Positions 1 to 11,500 of a stretch of DNA of 64,000 nucleotides are shown piece after piece; the stretch's first letter is position 1; every line of letters begins with the position of its first letter. Origin of the DNA: Strongylocentrotus droebachiensis. Taxonomy: Eukaryota; Echinodermata; Echinoidea; Camarodonta; Strongylocentrotidae. The DNA lies in contig JAVYIG010000088.1 of NCBI GenBank assembly GCA_035222895.1, positions 686,001-750,000 of the forward strand. The letters are read 5' to 3'. The notes under the pieces were generated by a model, which searched no databases, had not been told where the DNA came from, and saw only the letters and a program-made list of their open reading frames with translations. The position numbers were made by a program, and so were the translations under genes.

Positions 1-319
1 GTACTATTTTCAAATAAAAATTTCTTATAGTCATTTCTTGCATCTAAATCTTAACACACTGTCAAATTATCTGTTCAAATTTCTACTATTGTTTGCTTTC
101 ACTTTTACTACATATTTCTTCTTTATATAACTATTTATGCATACACATACTCCTGTATCTTTTGTATTACTTCTCTGACATTGAAGGATTAGATTACCTT
201 CACGAAAAAAAAAAGTATATGAATGTAAAGCAGTAAATAAAGTGCAAATGAATTCATGTAAAACTGGTGTATAATTTCCTTTATATGTTATGTGTCTGTA
301 CATTACACTAGACAAAGTG
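1..319. other. AT-rich flank, no feature seen
   Basis: The stretch is AT-rich. The only open frame is a short - strand one with no recognisable family. Nothing here supports a gene. Confidence 0.4.
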
Positions 320-830
320 ATGAATGGAAAAAGAGAGAAAGAGAGGTCTTATAAACAAATATCATGAATTTAAAATGAGAAAGAGAGAAAGGGAGAGAGA
401 GACAGAGGTCTTAGAAACAAATATGAATTCAAGAAGTGAGAAAGAGAGGGGGTCTTATAGAAACAAATATCATGAATTGAGAGCTAGAGAGAGAGAGGTC
501 TTAGAAACAAATATCAAGAAATGAGAAAGAGAGGGGGGGGTCTTAGAAACAAATATGAAGAGAGAGAGAGGCCTTAGAAACAAATATGAAGAGGGGGTTA
601 ATGAGAGAGAAAGAAAGAGGGGTCTGAGAAATACATACGAGAGAGAGAGTGGGTCGAGAGAGAGAGGTCTTAGAAAACAAATATGAATAGAGATGGGGGG
701 GGCGGGGGAGAAATGGGTCTTAGAAAACAAATAAAGAGAGATGAGGGGGGGGGAGGTCTTAGAAAACAAATATGAAGGGAGAGGGGTCAAGAGAATTAGA
801 GGTCTTAGAAACAAATGACATGAATTTAAA
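320..830. repeat. Purine-rich degenerate minisatellite
   Basis: Runs of GA dinucleotides alternate with the phrase GGTCTTAGAAACAAATAT, which recurs about a dozen times at irregular 30-60 bp spacing with poly-G interruptions. The short ORFs on both strands are by-products of this repeat. No flanking element was recognised. Confidence 0.75.
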
Positions 831-1380
831 AAATGAAAGACGTGATCCCACAATAATAGAAAATGGTACGAGTGCAATATTTAAATCACAGTTTATGTAT
901 TACATTACCATTACACATATTATGTCGAGTGTAGTCTGTGTATGTGTCGATATGTGTACACGTGTGTTAGGGGGGGGGGTCCGAATCAGCAAATGGTTTG
1001 AAAGTAGGCTACACGTCAAAAATTGAAACCCTGAAGAAGGCGGAATTAAACCACAAAAAACATAATATTATTTGGTTTCTCTCTTTCCTTACTTTGATTA
1101 ATTCCTTCTCTAATTTCTCTCTTTCTTTCAAGTTAGTTTTTGTTTTCTCTCTCTGCTTATGACATTCTTTGTTTCCTCTCTGTTCTTTAATTATTTATTG
1201 TTTTTCTCTATTTCCTTCTGTTGTTATTCGTTGTTTTTCTCTCACTCGTACGTCTCGATGCAAAAGTACATGTACCGCGTACCGCGACACTGGACGTACG
1301 TTGAGCATTGCAGAAGAGCTACGTGCGCGCGCAATATCTTGTCATGGATAGACTTTTCCCAGTCGGTTCCTTGAAATTTA
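831..1380. other. Unannotated stretch
   Basis: Low-complexity T/C-rich DNA (about 1060-1250) next to a short poly-G run. Small ORFs here show no family resemblance. No gene, RNA or mobile element can be supported. Confidence 0.35.
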
Positions 1381-1399
1381 TTGGGAAAAGGTCCAGGCC

Positions 1400-1620
1400 A
1401 GGGTGTAAAACGCAAAGTCGCGCCCGGGCCCGGGGGCCCCCGGGCCCCCGGGCCACCCCCCCCCCCCCCCCCCCTGGATCCGCCACTGGTTGCATGTCCT
1501 CGGAGGTGATTTACTTTGGGGGGTTATTTTCCGGGGGTAATTGTCCTAGATGCTAGAAGCAGGGGCGTCTCCAAAGGGGGTGTGGGGATACGACACCCCC
1601 ACCTGTCAGGATATTGTCGG
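1400..1620. repeat. GC-rich palindromic repeat end with poly-C run
   Basis: Positions about 1419-1455 are almost pure G/C and self-complementary (alternating CCCGGG blocks). A C-run and a TGGATCCGCCACTGG-type terminus follow. The same terminus is seen at 23384-23396 and, in inverse form, at 23196 and 63770. It looks like the end of a short inverted-repeat element. The following G-rich part (about 1500-1550, with TTATTTTCC and GGGGTAATTGTCC) resembles the foldback element at 37.9-38.1 kb. Confidence 0.5.
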
Positions 1621-1635
1621 TAAAATTGTGCTGTG

Positions 1636-1915
1636 TTGGGGGAGGGAAAAAAAAGAGAGGGAAAGGGAAAGAAAAGAAGGGGGAGGAAAAGAAAAGAAAG
1701 AAAGGAAAAGAAAAGAAAGAAAGGAAAAGAAAGGAATGAAAGGAAAAGAAAGGAAAGAAAAGAGAAGAAAGAAAGAGAAAAAAGAAAAAGAGGAAGGAGA
1801 GGAAAGAAAAGGAAAAGAAAGAAAAGGGAAAAAAAAGACAAAAGACAAAAGGGAAACAAAAGAAACGTGGAATGAAAGAGAGGAGAAAGAGGGGAGGTAT
1901 AAGAGCCTGAGAGAA
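1636..1915. repeat. Polypurine tract (GAAA/GGAAA)n
   Basis: About 280 bp of nearly uninterrupted A and G on the + strand. The Lys/Glu-rich ORF on one strand and the Phe/Leu/Ser-rich ORFs on the other are artefacts of the composition. Confidence 0.8.
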
Positions 1916-1929
1916 GAGTATAATAATTA

Positions 1930-2905
1930 AAGGACACGTCTAAGCTTCCGCGATTCGCGCGGGGGAGGGAAACTGAAGACAAATTAGAATTAAGAGTCGC
2001 GAACGCTTCAACGAATCGTCTGCTTTTCTCATAATGTAATGAAACATCAAAGCTTCCATTGTCCATTTGAGATTGTCCAATTTTTCAAATTGTATGATTC
2101 GAGAGGGTCTTTTCTTTTAAGAGCCAGGACCTATATTACTATAAGTTATCCTTAATATATTTTTAGAAGTGATCAATGATTTTTTGTTTTTGCACGCGAC
2201 AAAGTATGTGAGAGTTGTCCCCATATGACTACGTCACAATCCATTGACCAAATTGTCCATTTGAGATTCGCATAGATTTAGTGATCTCAAATTTCAAACA
2301 TTCGTGCATTATTATTGGTCTGATATATTTCAAACTTTTGCCATTCTGCCTCTCTTATTTGTCTGCTTCCATACCAATGACGTTATTACAAGGGTTGGGT
2401 TAATTGCCCTCTAAATAACGCTACAAATGTTAGTTGTAATACTAATAAATTTATCAAATACATGTAATATTTTCCCTTCATCAATTAAATTGGTAGTTCT
2501 TTGTCTTTCAAAAGTGTTATTATCTTATTTTGACATTACATTATAGGCAACCGCTGTCAATTAATGCAAGCCATATCTATTCTGTGAGTATGACCGGGTG
2601 GCGGACATCACTTGCAAAAAACACCCCTCAAAAAAAGAGAAAGTTTTCACACTTTTAGGATGAACTTCTCACACACATACCCAGGATCACAAATAAAATA
2701 TGAAATACTGTACCAACAAAAAGTGATATCAAATTTTATAGATGATTGGTTTGGTACGTAATAACAAAGAAAACGAAAGATCTGTGTAATATTTTCTGGA
2801 GCACTGTTCGAATTGGACGCATATATATCCGATATATATATATATGCACTTAAATGCAACATCGGTTGATAGGCATGAACCGATTGCCCCCCCCCCCCCA
2901 AAAAA

Positions 2906-2936
<31 letters not shown>

Positions 2937-3790
2937 CTGAAGCTTGTAAAGCGGGATGGCTGTTGATTAATATGAGATGATAATACTTACCGACTTTAGT
3001 CATGAATCTCCCAATACCAATTAAAGCTCCACTTTGAAGATATGAATTATAACATAAATCATCACACAACTATACTTGGGTAGCACGAACAAGCGAGATC
3101 TTAGAGTATTCTCGGAGTGGGTGAATTACCGAGAAATAAGATAGATATATAGTTTCTCCAGGTGAAAAGGTCGCAGTTATCAAGATGTAAGAAATTTGTT
3201 TTAAGTGATATGCCGAGGCTAGGAGACAATTTCAGAAACGTAGAGAGCGGACGTTCTCCTAGTTTCGTGTTAACTCGATGAGAAAACTTAGAGAAGTGTC
3301 CGAAATTATAGGATCGAAGGATGTATGATCTCTTTGTTGGCGAGGCAGGATGAACAAAGGAAGTTCTTGATGATAATAAAAGGGAACAACGATTGTGTGT
3401 GGCCTGTAAACCTATAAACGACCAGTACTTAATCCGGTTGATAAATAACGGGATAAATAAACTGCCATTATAACGACCAAGTGGTATTGGCAATATCGCT
3501 ACCGATGAATAGTGTGTTGATGTATGCCTGCATGTTAAATGACTGATGCTATTGTTCTATTCCGTTCGTCACTAATTACGTAAGAAAACATTGGCAGCTT
3601 TGGCGAGATTAATTTAAATTTAGTTTTCTTTCTATAGCTACATAGTTTGGTACACACAATAACACCCAGCATAGGATTATAAAATTAAGAGGGCAACTAC
3701 CTCAGTTGTGTAGGCTTACAATAGAAGTATATTCACATTAATTTTCACCCTTGATATTTTGTAGATATTTTGGAGTGAAGAGCGCTATAC
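1930..3790. other. Unannotated intergenic stretch
   Basis: No exon, RNA gene or intact element could be supported. It contains a TA-rich patch near 2833-2850 and a C-run/A-run/GAA microsatellite at 2886-2936. A 130-codon - strand ORF at 3101-3493 has no recognisable motif or family. The + strand around 3350-3460 has a short open stretch containing LCVACKPINDQY, which could be a remnant of a mobile-element protein but is too short to name. Confidence 0.35.
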
Positions 3791-3799
3791 CAGAACGGA

Positions 3800-3935
3800 T
3801 ATTATATTATTATTTTGTTAATTATTATAATTATTATTATTATTATTTTTATTATGACGATGATGATGATGATTATTATTATCATTATTTTTATCATAAC
3901 TATTATTATTTGTATTTATTTTATTTATTAGGGTT
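3800..3935. repeat. ATT/TTA microsatellite
   Basis: A (TTA)n-type tract with an embedded GATGAT patch. It adjoins the 3' side of the - strand LINE remnant that follows, so it may be the simple-repeat tail of that element. Confidence 0.7.
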
Positions 3936-3959
3936 TTATTTCCACGTTAACTGCATATG

Positions 3960-4912
3960 ATAAGAATTTACAAAGTAAGGCATATACAAGGTAACAAAAC
4001 ATGTACATAATATATTCGAAAGATACAACAATAACAACAAATTAAAAAAATGATTTTGGCAAGCCATTAAATACAAATGATGCTAACAATAATCTGCAGT
4101 AATGAGGTGGAAACCTTGGAAGCATTATGCTTGTAACTAAGGTTCCCTTTACATGCTACGCTATTTACATAATATATAAAACAAGAAAACAAAACATAAC
4201 AAAAGAACAAGAAACGGGTGTGTGGTGCAGCCAACCAACAAGTGTTGATAATACTGATGGTCTCCATCATGATGACCTTAAACATTTTCATACTGAAGTA
4301 GAAGTTAATGTTTCAAGTGATATTTAAAAATAATTAAACTGGGCAGCTGTTTGAGCGATATGTCCAAGGAGTTCCAGTACACCGGACCAGCATAAATCAA
4401 AGTGTTTTTTTTCAGTAAAGTTCTCAGTTTGTGTAACTGAAAAAAGGAAGACTGCCGGGTTGGATAATTATGAAGTTGTTGATTCTTTTGGAATGTCGAC
4501 GTGATGGCATGAGGAAGTTCGTTAGAATTTAAACAGCCTCAAAAGAAATTTTACAAGTCATGAACTTTCAATATTTTATTTTCTAAAAATAAACTATTAG
4601 TGTGGCTTAACCTAATAGTGTGGCAGATTATTCGTATGACGCATTTTTGAAGTATCAATAATTTTGTCTAACTGGAAATTTAAACGAATTCCCCCTGCAA
4701 GTATGGCATAGTTAAGATAAGGCAAAATAAGCGTCGAGTACAAACTTTTCAAAATATACTTAGGAAACGACATTTTTAATTCATTGATTATTCCAATGTT
4801 CCTTGTTTATTAGTGTTTTACTTAAATATATAAGTTATGTTCTTTCCAAGAAAGTTTATTGTCAATGATAAAACCAAGGAGTTTTGACGAATCAACTAAG
4901 TTTATAAGTGTT
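3960..4912 (-). mobile_element. 5'-truncated, decayed LINE (RT C-terminal part)
   Basis: Reading the - strand from about 4905 gives fragments typical of the C-terminal third of a non-LTR reverse transcriptase. First comes KLLGFIIDNKLSWKEH, then a stretch containing FPKYILKSLYSTLILPYLNY, and finally the conserved tail with GPVYWNSLDISLK followed by an FK.LK motif near 4330. Several stops and frame changes separate the pieces, so this is a dead copy. The clade was not resolved. The piece between 3960 and about 4300 would be its 3' UTR, ending next to the TTA microsatellite. Confidence 0.75.
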
Positions 4913-4984
4913 TATTAATGTAAACACTGTAAGGCAATCCCGAAAAAGAGTTGCTAAAACAACCCAACTCCCCCCGCCGCGATC

Positions 4985-5025
4985 GACTCCCTCCCCACAC
5001 CCCCCCCCCCCCCCCCCCCCCCTTC
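4985..5025. repeat. Poly-C homopolymer
   Basis: A run of about 28 C residues interrupted only near its start, lying about 190 bp upstream of the first coding exon of gene 1. Such a run is prone to slippage and assembly error. Confidence 0.85.
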
Positions 5026-5029
5026 AAGT

Positions 5030-5216
5030 TGTGTTCGGAGTTGATTTTTAATCAGCTGCTGTAATGCACACGGACACTAGCAAGGGAAGTCCCCGCGCGC
5101 GCGCTGCTGTGGACTGACTGACTCCGTACGAGTTACACGTTGCACTCACACTGCACTGCGTAGCATGCCATGGTAGTTCAAACTTCAACGAATATCTAGG
5201 GAAGAATAACTTTCGC
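5030..5216 (+). promoter_or_regulatory. Probable 5' UTR / proximal promoter of gene 1
   Basis: A short GC-richer and CpG-richer stretch (for example the CGCGCGCGC run at about 5095-5103) directly precedes the first ATG of the dioxygenase gene, in contrast to the AT-rich surroundings. No TATA box or initiator could be assigned with confidence. This call rests on position and composition only. Confidence 0.35.
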
Positions 5217-5533
5217 ATGATGGCAAAATATACCCAATTTGTGCAAACTTTGACAGCAATAATATGCATGTTATGCAGCTTGTCTAAGCAGGATAGCATG
5301 TACACCGAGAGATTCCTTCCTACGTTTGACCCCGTCGTTGTTATTAATGATCATTTGTCGTCGTCATGTTCGGCCAAAAATGGAAAAGAAGTCCCTTCCA
5401 GTTGTCAACAATGGACAACTCTGAAATCTTCTCAAACCGTGGATGGCCGCCCCGTCAAAATTGCTGATGATGTTTTGGACTTTCGGTTGATGACCTCATT
5501 GCAGGAGTATTCAAATCTGGTCTCTCAGTGGGA
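5217..5533 (+). CDS. Gene 1 exon 1 (signal peptide)
   Basis: Codes for residues 1-105 and two bases of codon 106. It has a hydrophobic N-terminus (LTAIICMLCSL), then a FDPVVVINDHLSSS stretch typical of the start of a 2OG-oxygenase fold. The donor is GTGAGT. Confidence 0.85.
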
Positions 5534-8500
5534 GTGAGTTTGCCAATAACATTTTAATTGTCATTAATGCTAGGCTGTAAAACTAAAAGTTGGAAAAAAT
5601 TGCAACTGATATTTGCAATCGACTGTAACTCAACTTTCTTGCAACGCCCCACTAGTCACATACTACTAATCTATTGATAGACATGCAGGTCTAGTATAAT
5701 TATACTGCATAGGCCTACTATTATTGCCTACATCAGATCAGAAAAACTAGAAGGCAAGGGAAAACAAGAAGATAACACAGTTTCAGATGATTGTCCCTGT
5801 ATTAAATGTGGTGGTGTATCCATGATGGTGTTAAAGCCCTCCAGTGTGATTTCTGTGGTGAATGGGTTTGCTTGCTCTGTACTGCATTGCCTCAGCAAGT
5901 GTATGATGCTGTTGTTGATAATGTGATTCCAAACTTTATCTGGTCATGCGATACCTGTGTCACAGCAGTACCTACTATTAAAAACCTTAGTAGAATGCTA
6001 CAAGATGTAAAGAGTGAGCAAGGGGAAAGCAGGAAACAGATGAATGAGCTACATACTAGAGTTGACAGTATTGAGAAATCTCTCGATGACAAGATCCAGA
6101 CTGCTATCGATGACTATAGAGACCGTGAGACAAGGAAATGCAACATTATTTTACATAATGTACCAGAGTCAGATTGTGAACAACCTAAAGAAAGGAAGGA
6201 AGAAGACGAGTCAATAATAGTCACTATGCTGAATGATAGTCTCAATCTAGCCGAGGTGAAGTTAGAATCAGTAATAAGACTGGGGAAAAAGTCAGAGGGC
6301 AGAAATCGTTTGACCAAAGTCACTCTCGACTCTGTCAAAAGTAAGCGAGAAATACTTAATGCAGCAAAAAGCCTCAAGGGCATAGAGGAATGGAGTAATA
6401 TTTTCATCACACCAGACATGACACCCAAAGAACGGGAAAAGAACAAAGAGCTTAGAGAAGAGCTCAAGAGGCGCAGAGAGAATGGTGAGGAAGGAATAGC
6501 AATCAGGCGTGGCAAAATAGTACCGATTACGCAACAGCACAAAGAAAGGAAGATTTCGGATGGAGCGAAGAGAGGCCCCTCAGCGGACCAGACTTTTCGT
6601 CAATAGTAGCTCTAAGTTTGACCGTAGAATTAGCAACAAGTTCTTAGACTTAGGTGGAAGAAGTATTCCACATCCCAAAGATCATTTGAGTTTAAGAAAT
6701 GATAGCCCTGGAAGAAGTAATCCAGTTAACGCTCACAGAGAAAAAAATTCTGGAAAAAGTATTCCAGTAAACAATGGAAGTGAGAGATGCTTTGGAAGAA
6801 ATAATCCAGTTAGCAGCAAAGATCTAATAAACTATGGAAAAAGTAAGCTAGTAAGGAAAAGTATCCTGAATTGTAATCAAGCTGGCAGAGAGGAGCACGT
6901 ACCAAGATATTCTGGAAAAGATAATCCAGCAAAGTGTACATCAAGAAACTCTGGAAGAAGTAATCCAGTCAATGCTCCAAGAGGAAAAAATTCTGGAAAA
7001 AGTATTCCAGTAAACAGTGGAAGTGAAAGATGCTTTGGAAGAAATAATCCAGTAAGCAGCAATGAACAAATTAACTGTGGAGAAAGCAAGCTAGTAAGGA
7101 AAAGCATCCTAAAAAGTAATCAAGCTAGCAGTGAAGAGCACGTACCAAGACATTCTGGAAAAGATAATCCAGCAAAGTGTTTTTCAAGTGAAACTGGAAG
7201 AAGTAACTCAATTAACAGAGAATCATTAAGAAGTGAACTACCTGGAAAAAGTAATCCAGTAATCAAGGAAGTACCAAGTCACTCTGGAAAAGATAATCCT
7301 GCAAGGAAGTTTTCCTCAAGAAGCCATGGAAGAAGTATTCCAGCTAGCAACGAAGTTCCAAGTGACTCTACCCAAAGAAATACAAGTAACTCTGGAAAAC
7401 GAGATACAGAGAGTGGTAAGACAGAAAAGGAACAACCAAGTCCCAAACAGAAGTCAAAGTTAAAATGTATGTACACAAACGCTGACAGCCTCATGAACAA
7501 AAGGGATGAATTTGTAGCCGCAATTGAACTCAACGAGCCTGACATTATCGCAGTTACAGAGGTACTACCAAAGTATAAAGGCAAAGACATTCAGAAGGCA
7601 GAGCTGTCACTGGAAGGATTTGATTGCTGTTTTGGGGGAGAAGGCAGAGGTGTGTGTATCTACACAAAGAAATGGCTGAAAGCCATAAAGGTCGATGACC
7701 TCACTGATATGAATTTCAAGGAAAGCATCTGGTGTGAGACCAGATTATCAGACGAAGATAACCTTTTGATTGGTTGCGTGTACAGAAGCCCAAGCTCATC
7801 CGAAGAGAATAATGCTCATCTGACGAGCCTCATTAATGCAGTCTGTGCTAAGAAGTTCACACACCTATTGATAATGGGCGATTTCAACTTTCCAGAGGTG
7901 GACTGGGACTCATGGACGTCATCAGCGGGCGCTACCCACTCAAGTAACAAATTGCTGGAATGTCTACAAGATAACTACTTGTTTCAAGAAGTGAGATTCA
8001 ATACGAGGTATAGAGAAGGACAGCAGCCCAGTCTTTTGGATCTGGTGATAGTGAATGAAGAGCAGCTAGTAGACGATATTGCAGAGCATAGCCCACTTGG
8101 GAAAAGTGACCACATTGTCATGCAGTTTGAGCTAAATTGCCACAGTTCTACCACTGATGATCAACCAACCAGGTTTTTATACGCCAAAGGAGATTTTGTG
8201 AGTTTGAATAACGACCTAAAGGAAATAAAATGGACTGAACTATCCCAGAACCAGAGGTGAAATTTGATGGGGACCCACTTGAAGAAGTAGTCATTACAAC
8301 TGAGGAAGTTTTGAAGAAGTTAAAAAAACTGAACCCATCCAAATCACCAGGACCAGACGGGCTCCATCCTAGGGTCTTAAAAGAAGCAGCAGAAGTCTTA
8401 GGTGAACCACTAGCGGTAATCTTCAACAAGTCAATTCAAGAAGGACATGTACCTGATGGATGGAAGGAAGCGAATGTGACAGCCATTTATAAGAAAGGAA

Positions 8501-11500
8501 AGGCTACATCACCCGGAAATTACCGACCAGTTAGTCTGACATCCGTGATTTGCAAGATCATGGAATCAATACTTCGAGACCATATCATGAGCTTCATGGA
8601 TGAGAAGAAGATTTTGACCGACCACCAACATGGATTTCGTTCAGGTAGATCATGTGCGACACAGCTCATCAGTGTCCTGGATTCATGGACAAGTATGCTA
8701 GATGAAGGAGGCGGTGTTGATGTGGCCTATCTAGACTTCAGCAAAGCGTTTGATTCAGTACCACATCAACGACTGATCAAGAAAATGGAGGCACATGGAA
8801 TCCATGGAAAACTATTGAACTGGATAGAGAGCTTCCTGAAAGAGAGAAGACAGTGTGTGGCGGTGAATGGGAAGAAGTCGTCCTGGGCGGATGTGTTGAG
8901 CGGTATTCCGCAAGGCAGTGTTCTCGGCCCGATTCTTTTTATCACCTATATCAATGACCTGCCGGACAACTTGAAAGGACATGCAGAAATGTTTGCGGAC
9001 GACACCAAGGTGTACACCCATATTAAGACACAAGAAGACAGGAAAACCATGCAACAAGACCTAGACAGCTTATGTGACTGGGCAGAGAAATGGCAGTTAA
9101 AGTTCAATGTTGGTAAATGCGGTGTAATGCATTATGGGAATCAAGATGAAACCAGACCATACAGTATGAGAGATGGGACAACAAGGGCTAACATGGAAGT
9201 AAGGAAGGAAGAGAAGGATCTTGGTGTCACATTCGACCCATCACTGAAGTTCAGCAAGCATGTCGGGAAGGTTGCCAACAAAGCAAACAGGATAGTGGGT
9301 CTAATAAGGAGGACATTTGCACATATGGATGAAGATATGTTTTGTCTACTGCACAAAACATTGGTCAGACCCCACCTGGAATATGCAAATTGTGTGTGGA
9401 ATCCGTTCCTCAGACAAGACATCACAAAGCTGGAGAAAGTGCAGAGAAGGGCAACAAAAATGGTCCCAAGCATTAAAGATCTCCCATACGTGACCCGGCT
9501 GGAGAGACTTGACCTGCCCACATTAGCCTACAGACGTCTTCGAGGTGACATGATCCAGGTATTCAAGATAATGAATGGCCACAACGACGTGGACAGAGAT
9601 AGCCTATTTTCTATGAAGGAAGCAAGCATAAACCTAAGAGGCCATAGTATGAAAATTCAGAAGCAACATGCCCGCTTGAACATCAGAAAGAACAGCTTTA
9701 CGCACAGAGTAGTTGACCACTGGAACATGCTCCCCAAGACGGCAGTAGAAGCAGCATCGATCAACGCCTTCAAAGGTCAAATTGATGCATTTTTCTCAGC
9801 GAAGTACAACAAATATGACTATTAAGAACATGTATGACATTATTGATTACATGTAAGACTTAAGTATTAAGCAGACAGCAAAGCTGTCTGCATTCTATGT
9901 TAGGATTGATATCTGCAAATTATGACACGATATCAAATGCAGTGGATTTTGAATGAAGGAAGGTGGGCATTATAGGACTACGTCTTAAATTAGAGCCCGT
10001 GAAGACAGGTAACTACAGGTAACTACAGGTAACTAGATACAGCTGCAGCAATCATCATTTCATGAAGCCTGCAATACTTATACTCATATAGCCATAATTA
10101 TGCTGCCAAACAAAAACAGTGTAAAATAACATACCGGTAAAGGCGGTAGATGGCATGCAAAAACAAATTAATGAAAATATGGTTTCTCAACTGGGTTGAT
10201 AAATGTTGACCTGAGTACCTGACTGTCAAATAGATTTTATTTTCATTCTAAATTTACATAATAGTGATACTGATAATAATAGTAATAATAATGTATTCAT
10301 ATAGCACATTATGGTAATTATTGACAAGTTATAATTTGATGTCAAATTACAAGGTGAGTTAAACAATTTAAGTGGTAGACCTAATTCCGGGAAGCTCCGA
10401 CGCCGATGCCGAATCGGCGTCGGAGCTTCCCAGAGTTATGGTAGACCCTATTTTTCATGTTTCTCTACTACATGTAATTGTTCATTAACCAAATAATGAA
10501 TTTACGAGACCGAGGTCAAAATCTAAATCCTTTATCTTCTCAAAAGAAAAAAAAGAAGAGAAAAAAGTTTCATTTTCATTCTACCTTTTTATTCAACTCA
10601 AAGATAATTTCATCTACAAGAGCCTCATTTACACTATTGATAAATTATGTCTTTCATTGAATATTTAGGTTCAACAGTGGGGATGGTCCTAGTCCCTGGT
10701 CTACGTCTTTGGATCCAGGACCATTTGAAAACTCAGCCGTCCTCTCTGTCCTGAGAGGATTAGTCTCATCAGCAATGGATGTCGATAAAACGGCCCTGAA
10801 GCCTTTCAGTATCTCCATGCATGTCTTTCGAAGGTACAGTAATTGGCATCAGGGGCAGATTTAGGACTGTCTGATCGGAGAGGGAGAGGGAGGGGAATTA
10901 TGTAGTAATTTCCAACATGATTGTTTTTCCCACAGTGAAAGGTAGAAGGAGGAGGGGTCGGTCCCGGTTGATTTGTGATTTTATAGTGGGGCTACAGTAT
11001 GTCTCAGTACTGGAAGGATTCTCAGCACTATACATCCTGACTTAGGGATCCTGCTGAGTATCGTCGTAGAAGTAGAAGTAGAAATTGCTGAAAGGTACAG
11101 TGATTGGCATCGGGTAGGTTCACGATCGTCTGATCAGAAAGGGGGGAGGGGGCGGAGTCGTTTCTAACAGTAATTTTTCCCAAAGCTCTCAGTATCTCCA
11201 TGATTTTTGAAGACAAATGGTGATGGACATCATAGAAGGACAAATTCAGGATTGGGGAAGAGGCAAAAGTTTTGTAGCAGTAATTTTTTTGCAGGAACAC
11301 CATACAAGTCAGAAAAATCTTTGAGAAGAAAAAAAGAGAGATAAGCTCTCACTTCTGAGAGGGAAGGGTGTGATTTTATAGTAGGACTGTTTTTCTCTTT
11401 TTTTTGGGGGGGGGGGGGCTGTGTACAGTGTACTTGAATTTGCTGGAAATTTAATTTTTGTGGAACCAGACAAATCCGTACATTTCATGAGTGGACGTGT

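Larger units (their letters stand above)
5740..10037 (+). mobile_element. CR1-like LINE, nearly full length, internally deleted
   Basis: Lies in sense orientation in intron 1 of gene 1. It carries ORF1 (zinc finger plus coiled coil), a second ORF with an apurinic-type endonuclease, and a CR1-type reverse transcriptase. The 3' UTR has a perfect 9-bp hairpin (9871-9891) and ends in three copies of ACAGGTAACT (10005-10034). CR1-group elements usually end in a short tandem repeat instead of poly-A. The exact 5' end and a target duplication were not found. The endonuclease and RT frames are joined by a deletion near 8240 that removes the usual linker of roughly a hundred or more codons. Confidence 0.88.

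Noticed and set aside
1524-2066. 180-codon - strand ORF rich in Phe, Ser and Leu
   Set aside because: It follows the GAAA tract; no motif, no splice context.
3101-3493. 130-codon - strand ORF
   Set aside because: Composition is ordinary, but no family, motif or splice neighbours could be recognised, and the length is compatible with chance.
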